Origin: Candidatus Sulfomarinibacter kjeldsenii
GTDB lineage: Bacteria > Acidobacteriota > Thermoanaerobaculia > Thermoanaerobaculales > Sulfomarinibacteraceae
Assembly (NCBI GenBank): GCA_014764485.1
Contig: JACXWA010000069.1
Coordinates: 1 to 35,178 of the forward strand
Direction: 5' to 3'
DNA: 35,178 nt
Position 1 is the first letter of the stretch. Every line of letters starts with the position of its first letter. A program made the position numbers and the translations under genes. The notes under the pieces are model-generated. The model was not told where the DNA came from and did not search any database. It was given only the letters and a program-made list of their open reading frames with translations. This document shows positions 15,627-23,132 of the stretch, piece by piece.

Positions 15627-16505
15627 ATGACCGCACACGCTTCCCCACGCGCCTCGGACCGTTTGATGGTCCTCGCTGCGGCGTTGCTTTTCTCGACCGG
15701 CGGTGCAGTGGTCAAAATGACGTCGCTCACCGGCCCACAGGTCGCATGCACCCGGGCGGCAATTGCCACGGCCGCGCTCCTCATTTTTCTCCCGAATGCC
15801 TGGCGGGGATTGAGTTGGCGATCGGTACTCGTCAGCTGCGCGTATGCGGCAACCACAGTTTCCTTCGCCCTTGCCAACAAACTGACAACCGCCGCCAACG
15901 CGGTATTTTTGCAAAGCACGGCGCCTCTTTACATCCTCATACTCAGCCCTTTACTCCTGAGCGAGCCGATCCGTCGACGGCATCTGCTTTTCATGGCCGC
16001 CCTCGCGACCGGGATGTCGATGATTGTCGGCGGCGGCCAGCCTCCGTCCTCCACCGCTCCGCAGCCGCTGCTTGGAAATCTCCTGGGCATCTTTACCGGC
16101 GTGTGTTGGGCCCTGACCGTCATCGGCCTGCGCTGGCTCGGGCGCGAACAAAAAACCGAGACCCAGAGCCACGCCGCGGCAGCCGCCGTTGTCGGTGGCA
16201 ACCTCATCGCGAGCCTTGCGACTCTCCCCGCAGCCCTACCGCTGGCGGCCACAACAGCGGTCGATTGGGCCGCGGTGAGCTTCCTCGGCATCTTTCAGAT
16301 CGCCCTCGCATATGTTTTTCTGGTGCACGGCGTCAAGCGGGTCGGTGCCCTCGAGGCCTCCCTGCTCATTCTTCTCGAGCCCGTACTGAGTCCGCTGTGG
16401 GCGTGGCTCGTCCACGGCGAACAGCCGTCCTCGCTGGCGATGGCGGGGGGTGCGATGATTGTCGTTGCAACCGCCGCCTACACGGCGTGGGGTGAGAGGT
16501 CTTAA
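15627..16505 (+). CDS. EamA/DMT-family transporter
   Basis: 292 residues with ten predicted membrane helices in two EamA repeats (about 12-135 and 150-285). Family sequence includes 'AAALLFSTGGAVVKM' in helix 1, 'LQSTAPLYILILSPLLLSEPI' closing repeat 1 and 'EASLLILLEPVLSPLWAWLVHGE' closing repeat 2. Members export amino acids, nucleotide precursors or other metabolites across the inner membrane; the substrate here is unknown. It stands alone, convergent with queF, with a palindromic repeat between them. Confidence 0.9.
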   Translation: MTAHASPRASDRLMVLAAALLFSTGGAVVKMTSLTGPQVACTRAAIATAALLIFLPNAWRGLSWRSVLVSCAYAATTVSFALANKLTTAANAVFLQSTAPLYILILSPLLLSEPIRRRHLLFMAALATGMSMIVGGGQPPSSTAPQPLLGNLLGIFTGVCWALTVIGLRWLGREQKTETQSHAAAAAVVGGNLIASLATLPAALPLAATTAVDWAAVSFLGIFQIALAYVFLVHGVKRVGALEASLLILLEPVLSPLWAWLVHGEQPSSLAMAGGAMIVVATAAYTAWGERS

Positions 16506-16507
16506 TG

Positions 16508-16666
16508 CGCCACCGACGCGTCGATGCACATTGTTACTTCAACGACACAGGTGCCACTCTTCGCATTGTTTGCCCGAAACGCACTTCGAAATCCTGACGC
16601 GATCAAATCAAACAATGCGAAGGGTGGCACCATCCACGCCGACGCGGAACGCGCTCTTCACTGCTG
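16508..16666. repeat. Palindromic element, copy 1 (subtype A, plus orientation)
   Basis: 22-nt arms at 16550-16571 (GGTGCCACTCTTCGCATTG...) and 16610-16631, complementary except one G-U pair, with a 38-nt loop. Flanks 'CGACGACAC'-like (left) and GCGCTCTTCA (right) match the other copies. The right flank overlaps the last codons of queF. Confidence 0.9.
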
Positions 16667-17062
16667 GTGTTTCGCGCCGTGCGCAACGGTAACAACCGTA
16701 TGGATTCCACCGCGGAGGCGATAATCGAGGGCTACCTCCATCCAGCGCGGCGAGCAGCATCCGACCAGGTCCTCGAGTACCCGGTTGGCCGCGTGTTCCT
16801 GGTAGATGCCGACGCTTCGAAAGCTCGTGAGGTAGTACTTGAAGGACTTGAGCTCGATGCAACCATCGGACGGCAGGTAGCGCACCGTCAGAGTGCCAAA
16901 GTCCGGTAGGCCGGAAAATGGACACACGCAAGTCCACTCGTCGGTGGCTATTTCCACAAGGGCCTCGCGCCCCGGGTATTCGTAGGGAAAGGTTTCGAGG
17001 ATCTCCGGGGTCAGTGCTTCGACCCCCAGGAACGGGAATTCTCTGCCTTCGGCTTCGACCAT
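16658..17062 (-). CDS. queF: NADPH-dependent 7-cyano-7-deazaguanine reductase
   Basis: Reduces preQ0 to preQ1 in queuosine tRNA modification. The 134-residue unimodular form has the catalytic Cys in 'CVCPFSGLPDFGT' (Cys47), the partner Asp54, the substrate-binding Glu69-Glu70 region ('IELKSFKYYLTSFR') and 'GIYQEHAANRVL'. ATG at 17062 has GGAGG seven bases upstream. A TACGAT hexamer further upstream is a plausible -10. The last codons and the stop lie inside repeat copy 1, so the C-terminal 'AHGAKHQQ' may derive from the repeat. No other queuosine gene is in view. Confidence 0.92.
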   Translation of the reverse strand: MVEAEGREFPFLGVEALTPEILETFPYEYPGREALVEIATDEWTCVCPFSGLPDFGTLTVRYLPSDGCIELKSFKYYLTSFRSVGIYQEHAANRVLEDLVGCCSPRWMEVALDYRLRGGIHTVVTVAHGAKHQQ

Positions 17063-17136
17063 CTGAGGTCCTCCACCCGTTATCGTAGCAACTCCCGATC
17101 GATTACACTCCAGGTAACCCACGCGCGAGGTATGAC

Positions 17137-17970
17137 ATGAGCTACGTCAAGAAATTCCAAGTCGAGCCCGGCGCCAGGATCCAACTCGACAAAATCGACG
17201 CTGACTTCAAGCCCAAGGGCCTTGATCGCGACGAGGCCGAGGAGAGAATCCGCGAACTGACCGTCGAACTTCGCGACCTCCAACACCTCATGTACGCGGA
17301 AGATCAACGATCTCTGCTGATCGTCCTCCAGGGGCGCGACGCCGCCGGCAAGGACGGAACGATCCGCCACGTCTTCGGACCCATGAATCCCCAGGGGACC
17401 CGAGTCACCAGCTTCAAGGTGCCATCAAAAGAGGAACAGGCTCACGACTTCCTGTGGCGATGCCACAAGGCCGCACCAAAGCGGGGCATGGTCGGAATCT
17501 TCAATCGCTCGCACTACGAGGACGTTCTCGTGGTGCGAGTCCACGACCTGGTGCCCAAGAAAATCTGGTCGAAACGCTTTGATCACATCAACGCCTTCGA
17601 ACGCCTTCTCGCCGACAAAGGCACCATTGTCCTCAAGTTCTACCTTCACATCGATCGCGATGAACAGCTCGAACGGTTCAAGAAGCGAATGAACAACCCG
17701 AAGAAGAACTGGAAGATCAGCGACGCCGACTACACCGAGCGGCCTTACTGGGACGCGTACACTGAAGCGTTCGAAGATGCACTTTCAAAGTGCAGCACCG
17801 ACATCGCACCATGGTTCGTCGTTCCAGCCAACCGCAAGTGGGCCCGCAATTTGGTGATCGCTGAAATCGTGGCCGACACGATGAAGGGTCTGAACATGCG
17901 TTTCCCCGAACCGGAGGTAGATATTGAAGAGATTCGGCGGAAGTACCACGAGGCGGAACGGGCTGGGTGA
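17137..17970 (+). CDS. Polyphosphate kinase 2 family protein (polyphosphate:nucleotide phosphotransferase)
   Basis: 277 residues of the P-loop PPK2 fold. Walker A is 'LQGRDAAGKDGTI' (about 64-76), the lid/Walker B region is 'FNRSHYEDVLVVRVH', and 'FYLHIDRDEQLERFKKRMNNPKKNWKIS' is the typical downstream segment. Such enzymes use polyphosphate to phosphorylate AMP, ADP or NMPs. The single-domain length and 'GPMNPQGTRVTSFKVPS' resemble class III / AMP-acting members, but the nucleotide preference cannot be read directly. ATG at 17137 has GAGG upstream. Divergent from queF. Confidence 0.9.
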   Translation: MSYVKKFQVEPGARIQLDKIDADFKPKGLDRDEAEERIRELTVELRDLQHLMYAEDQRSLLIVLQGRDAAGKDGTIRHVFGPMNPQGTRVTSFKVPSKEEQAHDFLWRCHKAAPKRGMVGIFNRSHYEDVLVVRVHDLVPKKIWSKRFDHINAFERLLADKGTIVLKFYLHIDRDEQLERFKKRMNNPKKNWKISDADYTERPYWDAYTEAFEDALSKCSTDIAPWFVVPANRKWARNLVIAEIVADTMKGLNMRFPEPEVDIEEIRRKYHEAERAG

Positions 17971-17980
17971 GGCGAAGCTG

Positions 17981-18114
17981 CCAAGCGCTTCTCATTGGAA
18001 GGAGCCGGGTGCCACCCTTCGCATTGTTTGAATTCGCAGCGCCGAAGTACCAGCAGTACCTCCGGGGCAAACAATGCGAAGAGTGGCACCTGTGTCGTCG
18101 ATGCATCAACGCGC
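17981..18114. repeat. Palindromic element, copy 2 (subtype A, minus orientation)
   Basis: Arms at 18008-18029 and 18069-18090 with a 39-nt loop. The outer flanks AAGCGCTTCTC (left) and TGTGTCGTCGATGC (right) match copies 4 and 5. A further GGGGTGGCAC remnant follows at 18121-18130. Confidence 0.9.
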
Positions 18115-18190
18115 ATCGAAGGGGTGGCACGCGAGACTTCCAGAACCCATATTCTTTGATAGCAGATTACGACAGCATAAGGGGGCCATC

Positions 18191-18577
18191 ATGCGATGGA
18201 CTTACGCGTGTCCGCATTGTCAGGCGATGCTCAACCCCGACGAGACGGTGGTGCTGATTGGGGAGTGCGGTCCCCATCGTATCCTCCTCGGCTTCCACCC
18301 CGAACCAGGCAACTACAGGGCCTTTTTCCCGCCGGAGTTCGAACTCCAGGAGGGATCGACGTGGGATTTCTCGTGTCCGGTGTGTGATCGCAGTCTGGTC
18401 GCCGGCGCCGCACCCGATCTGTGTGCTCTCGACCTGGCGACCCAGGGAGTTCGCCATCGCCTCTATTTTTCCCGCACCGCGGGCGAACAGGCCACATTCC
18501 TGATCACCGCCGAGGGCATCTCGAGCCACGGCAAGGACTCGGACCAGCACTCGTTGGAGATGCTGGAGCTGGTCTGA
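18191..18577 (+). CDS. Zinc-ribbon protein of unknown function
   Basis: 128 residues, not recognised as a named family. It has two CxxC pairs, 'CPHC' (7-10) and 'CPVC' (62-65), expected to bind one zinc ion, and a C-terminal beta-rich region ending 'SLEMLELV'. No signal peptide or membrane segment is present. ATG at 18191 has AGGGGG about six bases upstream; open frame further upstream is repeat DNA. It lies between two palindromic elements and has no operon partner. Confidence 0.7.
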   Translation: MRWTYACPHCQAMLNPDETVVLIGECGPHRILLGFHPEPGNYRAFFPPEFELQEGSTWDFSCPVCDRSLVAGAAPDLCALDLATQGVRHRLYFSRTAGEQATFLITAEGISSHGKDSDQHSLEMLELV

Positions 18578-18595
18578 GCCTATTGCCGCAAATCC

Positions 18596-18814
18596 AGAGC
18601 GCTTCTCGCTTCGGAGAGTGAGGTGCCACCGAAGCTTCCATGCGCGCAGCGGCATCGACGACACAGGTGCCACTCTTCGCATTGTTTACCCTGTACACAC
18701 TGCCAAATTCTGACGCGATCAAATAAAACAATGCGAAGGGTGGCACCATGCTCGCCGAAGCGGGAGGCGCTCTTCATTGCCGGATGGCACCGGTGTCGTT
18801 GATGCGGCAGAGCG
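18596..18814. repeat. Palindromic element, copy 3 (subtype A, plus orientation), flanked by half copies
   Basis: Full copy with arms 18666-18687 and 18726-18747 and a 38-nt loop. It is preceded at 18596-18630 by a left end in the opposite orientation (AGCGCTTCTCGCTTCGGAGA, then GTGAGGTGCCACC) and followed at 18785-18814 by a right end (TGGCACCGGTGTCGTTGATG), so it looks like one copy inserted into or joined with another. Confidence 0.85.
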
Positions 18815-18845
18815 CTCCAAATAGGCGTCGGGGCATCCCGCGATG

Positions 18846-18851
18846 TACGAT
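18846..18851 (+). promoter_or_regulatory. -10-like hexamer TACGAT of the potassium channel gene
   Basis: TACGAT, six bases, then GTG at 18858. No ribosome binding site is present, so the mRNA would be leaderless. Confidence 0.4.
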
Positions 18852-18857
18852 AGTCAC

Positions 18858-19856
18858 GTGGACGTTAAGCGAAGAAGGATTGTTCTGCGTTCGATTGCCC
18901 TGGGCTTTCTGGTTATCTTGGTCGGGACGATCGGATACATGGTTATCGAGGGCCAGAGCGCGCTCAATGCCTTTTACATGACCGCAATCACCGTAACCAC
19001 CGTTGGTTTCAGGGAAGCGTTCGATCTTTCTCCTCCCGGCCAACTCTTTACGATCGTCCTCGCATTCGGCGGCGTCGGAGTCATTCTTCTCATTGCCTCC
19101 GAGTTCGCCCGCGCCATGCTCGATACCGACATCCGTCGCATGATCGGTATTCGAAGGGATCTGACCATGATCAAGAAGCTCTCGAACCACATTGTGGTCC
19201 TCGGATACGGCCGAATGGGCCGCGCCGTGGTGGAAGTACTCCGCGAGCGGGGGGTCTCGTTCGCTGTCGTCGATTTGGACTCGGAACGCGTCCATGACCT
19301 CGAAGAGGAGCACCAGGCTGTAGTCCGCGGCGACGCCACCCAGGACGGCGTGCTCCGTGCGGTCGGCGTGGCTCGCGCCGGCACCCTGATCACCTGCCTC
19401 GCCGACGACGCCCACAACGTCTACGCGATCCTGCTCGCAAAGCAGATCAACCCCGAAATCACCGTGATCGCGCGGGCGGTCGAGGACGGGGCCGAAGAAC
19501 GTCTTCGCCTCGCCGGAGCCGACCGTGTGCTCAACCCCTACCGAGTCGGCGGCACCCGTCTTGCCATCACCGCCCTCAAGCCGACGGTGACGGACTTCAT
19601 CGACGCATCCCTTTCAGGATCATCCATCGAGCTCGAGCTTGCTGAGGTGGTGGTTCACCCATCGAGTGACCTGGCCGGCAAGACCCTTGCTGGTGCCGAA
19701 GTCCGCCAACGATTCGGGATCATCGTCGTGGCTCTGAAGCGGGGAGAGGAAAGCACCTTCAACCCGGGTCCGCACGAACGGATCGAAGCCGGTGATGTGT
19801 TGGTGGCCCTGGGCCCACTTCAAGCGCTCGAGAGCATCGAGCAGGCGACGCAGTAG
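18858..19856 (+). CDS. Potassium channel protein with RCK (TrkA-N/TrkA-C) domains
   Basis: 332 residues. Two membrane helices (about 10-30 and 62-84) flank a pore loop with filter 'TTVGF' (47-51) followed by Arg instead of the usual Gly. An RCK-N domain with the nucleotide loop 'GYGRMG' (about 116-121) and acidic 'VVDLD' follows, then a TrkA-C domain from about 240 to the end. Such MthK/Kch-like channels are gated by ligands bound to a cytoplasmic RCK ring. I chose GTG at 18858 because of its -10 spacing; ATG at 18843 adds five residues but its codons are the -10 itself. The stop codon touches repeat copy 4. Confidence 0.87.
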   Translation: MDVKRRRIVLRSIALGFLVILVGTIGYMVIEGQSALNAFYMTAITVTTVGFREAFDLSPPGQLFTIVLAFGGVGVILLIASEFARAMLDTDIRRMIGIRRDLTMIKKLSNHIVVLGYGRMGRAVVEVLRERGVSFAVVDLDSERVHDLEEEHQAVVRGDATQDGVLRAVGVARAGTLITCLADDAHNVYAILLAKQINPEITVIARAVEDGAEERLRLAGADRVLNPYRVGGTRLAITALKPTVTDFIDASLSGSSIELELAEVVVHPSSDLAGKTLAGAEVRQRFGIIVVALKRGEESTFNPGPHERIEAGDVLVALGPLQALESIEQATQ

Positions 19857-19985
19857 CGCTTCTCGCTTCGGAGTGTGAGGTGCCACACTTCGCATTGTTT
19901 GAATGCGTCGCGCCTCAGTTTGGCAGCGCCCTCCGAGCAAACAATGCGAAATGTGGCACCTGTGTCGTCGATGCAGTTTAGCGCG
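19855..19985. repeat. Palindromic element, copy 4 (subtype B, minus orientation)
   Basis: Arms at 19879-19900 and 19939-19960 with a 38-nt loop and the full outer flanks AGCGCTTCTCGCTTCGGAG and TGTGTCGTCGATGC. It begins within the stop codon of the channel gene and ends just before the convergent aminotransferase stop. Confidence 0.92.
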
Positions 19986-20001
19986 TGGAATTGGCGGCTA
20001 C

Positions 20002-21213
20002 CTACGTCGTCGCCACCGCAAGGCGCCCAGGATAGGCAACTACCGAAGCATCGAGAATCCGCATCGCTCGTTTGAGCGTGTCCGCGTCATACATGAAGGC
20101 AACCCGGACTTCGTCAATACCCAGTCCGTCGGTGACGTAAAATCCCTCGCCCGGGGCCAAACACACGGTTTCCCCATCGAGGGCGAAGTCCCGAAGAAGG
20201 AATGCGGCGTACTCCTCGCAGCTATCGATTGGAAGCCGCGTCATCGTGTAGAACGAACCCTCCGATCGGTGCGGGCTCACCCCGCCGATGCCAGCAAGAC
20301 CGTTGAACACGGCGTCTCGCCTTTTTTCGTACTCGCCGCACAGGTTTTCGGAGTAGGCGCGTCCGTGCTCCAGCATCGGCACAACCATCAGCTGTTCAGC
20401 GGTCGCCACCGACAAGCGCGCCTGACAGAATCGCAAGGCGATGTCGAGAATCTCCCGGTTATGGGTCGCCATGCATCCGATGCGAACCCCACACGCGTTG
20501 AACCGTTTGGACACGCTGTCAACGACGATGATTCGCTGCGCGAGATCTGAGAATTCGGTGAACGATCGAATTTTCCCGCCGTCAAAAACGAATTCCCGAT
20601 AGACCTCGTCGCAGATGACAAAGAGGTCGTTCTCGATCGCCACCTGAGCAACCGCCTCCAGCTCTTCGACCGTGTAGACAGTTCCGGTTGGATTGGAGGG
20701 ATTGCACAACAGAATCGCTTTCGTCTTCGGTGTGACGCACGCCCTCAGTCGATCAATCGACCCGAAGTGGTAGCCGTCCTCTACCTTGAGAGTTATCGGA
20801 ACCATCGTGACGTCGGCCTGGGCGGCAAAGCTCAGATAGTTGGTATAGCAGGGCTCGAAGACCAACACCTCCCCGTCGCCACCGGCAACGATCGAGAGGA
20901 TGAAGGTGATCGCCTCGCTCGCACCCGAGGTGACGAGAATTTCGTCGGCCGCAAACTGGATGTCCCAGCTCGAAAAAAAGGCGCTCCACGCCTCACGGGC
21001 CTGCGGCAGACCCTCGCTTGGGGCGTAAGCCAGGGTCGCCAACGACAGCCCGTGCAACTCGGCGATCATCTCAGGCGGTGTCGGCATGTCGGGCTGGCCG
21101 ATGTTGAGGTGGATAACGTTGGTACCACGGGCCTCGGCGGCACGAGCTAGCGGCGCCAGCTTGCGAATCGGCGACGCCTGGAGCTTGGATGACTTGGCTG
21201 AAAGTTTCGGCAT
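20002..21213 (-). CDS. Pyridoxal-phosphate aminotransferase, class I (AspC/AspB-like)
   Basis: 403 residues of fold-type I. Motifs: 'LNIGQPDMPTPPEM' at the N-terminus, 'VTSGASEAITFIL' (phosphate-binding), 'CNPSNPTGTVYT', 'VICDEVYREFVFDG' and the cofactor lysine in 'VVDSVSKRFNACGVRIG'. Members transfer amino groups between aspartate, alanine or aromatic amino acids and 2-oxoglutarate; specificity is not readable here. ATG at 21213 has GGGGAG six bases upstream; ATG at 21219 would leave no room for it. A TACAAT hexamer upstream (near 21246) is a plausible -10. Confidence 0.9.
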   Translation of the reverse strand: MPKLSAKSSKLQASPIRKLAPLARAAEARGTNVIHLNIGQPDMPTPPEMIAELHGLSLATLAYAPSEGLPQAREAWSAFFSSWDIQFAADEILVTSGASEAITFILSIVAGGDGEVLVFEPCYTNYLSFAAQADVTMVPITLKVEDGYHFGSIDRLRACVTPKTKAILLCNPSNPTGTVYTVEELEAVAQVAIENDLFVICDEVYREFVFDGGKIRSFTEFSDLAQRIIVVDSVSKRFNACGVRIGCMATHNREILDIALRFCQARLSVATAEQLMVVPMLEHGRAYSENLCGEYEKRRDAVFNGLAGIGGVSPHRSEGSFYTMTRLPIDSCEEYAAFLLRDFALDGETVCLAPGEGFYVTDGLGIDEVRVAFMYDADTLKRAMRILDASVVAYPGRLAVATT

Positions 21214-21268
21214 GGGCATCTCCCCGCAGGACCAGATCACCGTAATTGTAGCCCAGACCCGACGTGAG

Positions 21269-21400
21269 AAGCGCCTCTCGCTTCGCCGAGCGAGGTGCCA
21301 CACTTCGCATTGTTTGGTTGATCTACACACGGTCCGGGAACGCCTCAGGAACAAACAATGCGAAATGTGGCACCTGTGCCGTCGACGCGGCACGCGCGCC
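21269..21400. repeat. Palindromic element, copy 5 (subtype B, minus orientation)
   Basis: Arms at 21294-21315 and 21353-21374 with a 37-nt loop, and flanks GAAGCGCCTCTCGCTTCG and TGTGCCGTCGACGC. It lies between two divergent genes, so it is not simply an end-of-gene terminator. Confidence 0.92.
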
Positions 21401-21416
21401 TCATTGGCGGCACAGT

Positions 21417-21422
21417 TACAAT
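21417..21422 (+). promoter_or_regulatory. -10-like hexamer TACAAT of the voltage-sensor-like gene
   Basis: TACAAT followed by eight bases and the ATG at 21431, with no ribosome binding site. It lies just outside repeat copy 5. Confidence 0.4.
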
Positions 21423-21430
21423 AGTCAGCG

Positions 21431-22852
21431 ATGTTTTCGTTCAAGAGATGGAGAGAAAAGTACGGCGGGCTCACACTCCGCTCGTTGTGGGACCTCTTCA
21501 TGGTGTGGGTGGTCATCATCAACCTATGCCTCATCCTCTTTGACCTGACCTACCTGTGGCTCAGACCCACCTATTTCACCTATCTCCCCCTGATCACGAG
21601 GATCTGGGATCCGGTTCTCGGCATCGAGCCCCACCCGCTCACCGAGGAGCTGGTCGAAAAAACTGAAAAAGCCGAAAAACTCTCGCAGCTCGATCCCGAC
21701 TCCGAAATCCTCGCCGAGACGCTACGGGAGATCCGAGACCTCACATTGCGGGTCTTTTTGGAAAACCCGTTTGAACGATCGGGCCAGACTGCCAATCTCG
21801 ATGCCATCAAAAGATCAATGGCCACCGAAACCGGGCACCCCCCGACTCACCTCAAAAATCCAAAGGTACTTTTCGCAGTTGCCGACGATTACTGGTCGGG
21901 CCCACCAGATCTCTTGCGCCACCGTTTCTCAGTCTTCGACGAGCAGATCGATCCCCTACTCGAGGTCAACTATTTCAGACGTTTTGACCTCGACGGCCGT
22001 CTGGTCGACCATTTCTGGAAAATCTATCTGCCCTTTCTTATCCTCTTCTGGATCGAGTTCGTCGCCCGCTGGACGCTCGCAATTCGCCGACGCACCTACG
22101 CGCGCTGGTATTTCTATCCGATTTTCTACTGGTACGACCTGCTCAGTCTGATTCCGGTCACCGCGCTGCGACCGCTCCGGCTGCTGCGCGTCGTCTCGAT
22201 CTATATGCGGCTGCGCCAGTCCGATCTCTCCCGCGTCGGCAGGGATTTCCTCAGCCGCGGGGTGGCCTATATTTCGAACATCATCACCGAGGAGGTCTCG
22301 GACAGGGTCGCGGTGCGAATCCTCGACGAGTACCGCGAGGAAATCGTCGACGGGACCCACGTGCGTATCGCCCGCGCCACCGTCGAGCCACGGCGCGCGG
22401 AGATCGAACGGGTCCTGGTCAGCCAGATCCGGGCGATCCTCACCGACGAAGACACCATCGAACGATTCCGGCAGCTTCTCCGGCTCAATCTCGCCAACGC
22501 GGTCGACCAATCGGAGAGCCTACGGTCGCTGCCGCTTCCCCACATCGTAGTCAAGCCAGTTGTCAGCACGGTTGGCGAGGTCATCCTCGACACGACGCTC
22601 GAAACAATTACGACGACCCTCGACAGCGTCGACGGCCAAGAGGCTGTCGAGGCCCTCGCGGACTCTATCCTCGAGGCCCTCTTCTACGGTCCGGCCCTCG
22701 TCGAGCTCGAGTCCCTCGCCAAGGACATCAGCATCCAGGTCATCGACCACATGAAGGAGGTCGTGGCGGTTAAGAAGTGGGCCCTTCCCGACGAGGACGG
22801 CAAGCGGCCGGCGATGCCGTGGGAAGAGGAGGAGGAAGAGGGAGAATTCTGA
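21431..22852 (+). CDS. Membrane protein of unknown function with voltage-sensor-like S4 segment
   Basis: 473 residues. One helix near the N-terminus (about 21-44), a soluble stretch to about 195, then a compact group: helix about 197-217 containing 'WIEFVARW' (Glu209), helix about 228-243 with 'WYDLLSLIPV' (Asp236), then 'RPLRLLRVVSIYMRLR' (247-262) with arginines at every third position. These resemble S2, S3 and S4 of a voltage-sensor domain. No pore filter follows; the remaining 200 residues are helical and charged, ending in a poly-Glu run (465-470). It could be a voltage-sensor-only protein or merely an amphipathic look-alike. The stop codon is formed by the adjoining repeat. Confidence 0.65.
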   Translation: MFSFKRWREKYGGLTLRSLWDLFMVWVVIINLCLILFDLTYLWLRPTYFTYLPLITRIWDPVLGIEPHPLTEELVEKTEKAEKLSQLDPDSEILAETLREIRDLTLRVFLENPFERSGQTANLDAIKRSMATETGHPPTHLKNPKVLFAVADDYWSGPPDLLRHRFSVFDEQIDPLLEVNYFRRFDLDGRLVDHFWKIYLPFLILFWIEFVARWTLAIRRRTYARWYFYPIFYWYDLLSLIPVTALRPLRLLRVVSIYMRLRQSDLSRVGRDFLSRGVAYISNIITEEVSDRVAVRILDEYREEIVDGTHVRIARATVEPRRAEIERVLVSQIRAILTDEDTIERFRQLLRLNLANAVDQSESLRSLPLPHIVVKPVVSTVGEVILDTTLETITTTLDSVDGQEAVEALADSILEALFYGPALVELESLAKDISIQVIDHMKEVVAVKKWALPDEDGKRPAMPWEEEEEEGEF

Positions 22853-22919
22853 ATTCGGAAATCGGAATTCGGAATTACCGCCCCCCTACCCCGGAGATTT
22901 TCGGATTTCGAATTTCCCG
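22843..22919. repeat. GAATTC/GGAATT-unit inverted repeat, degenerate
   Basis: The left side GAATTCTGAATTCGGAAATC is answered by GATTTTCGGATTTCGAATTTC on the right. Related in style to the AATTCCT repeats. The first bases encode the last residues and stop of the preceding gene. Confidence 0.5.
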
Positions 22920-22963
22920 ACTACCCGCGCAACGCAAGGCGGGAGAATAACGCGCAGAAAAAC

Positions 22964-23043
22964 GTGCCGTCTCTGACGATTTTGGGGCGTCTCGCGAACC
23001 AACGGCAAGGGCATTCTGGCCCAAACATCGTCAGAGGGGGCAC
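22964..23043. repeat. Second palindromic element (TCTGACGAT type)
   Basis: Arms GTGCCGTCTCTGACGAT (22964-22980) and ATCGTCAGAGGGGGCAC (23027-23043) pair with two mismatches; TTTGGG and CCCAAA extend the stem inward. It has the same general plan as the five-copy element (GTGCC-type ends, long stem, loop of about 33 nt) but a different sequence. Confidence 0.7.
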
Positions 23044-23132
23044 TCCTCGGAAGCGCGATGGGAGAAAAGCGCACTGACGACTCTGTGGTGCTACCGGGTC
23101 GTGCGGTAGAAGGACCCGATGCGGGAAGTGTT

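Noticed and set aside
19855-19985. Palindromic copies as plain intrinsic terminators
   Set aside because: No U-tract follows the stems, and copy 5 lies between divergent genes.
16508-21400. CRISPR array
   Set aside because: Repeats are palindromic hairpins separated by whole genes, not direct repeats with uniform spacers, and no cas gene is present.
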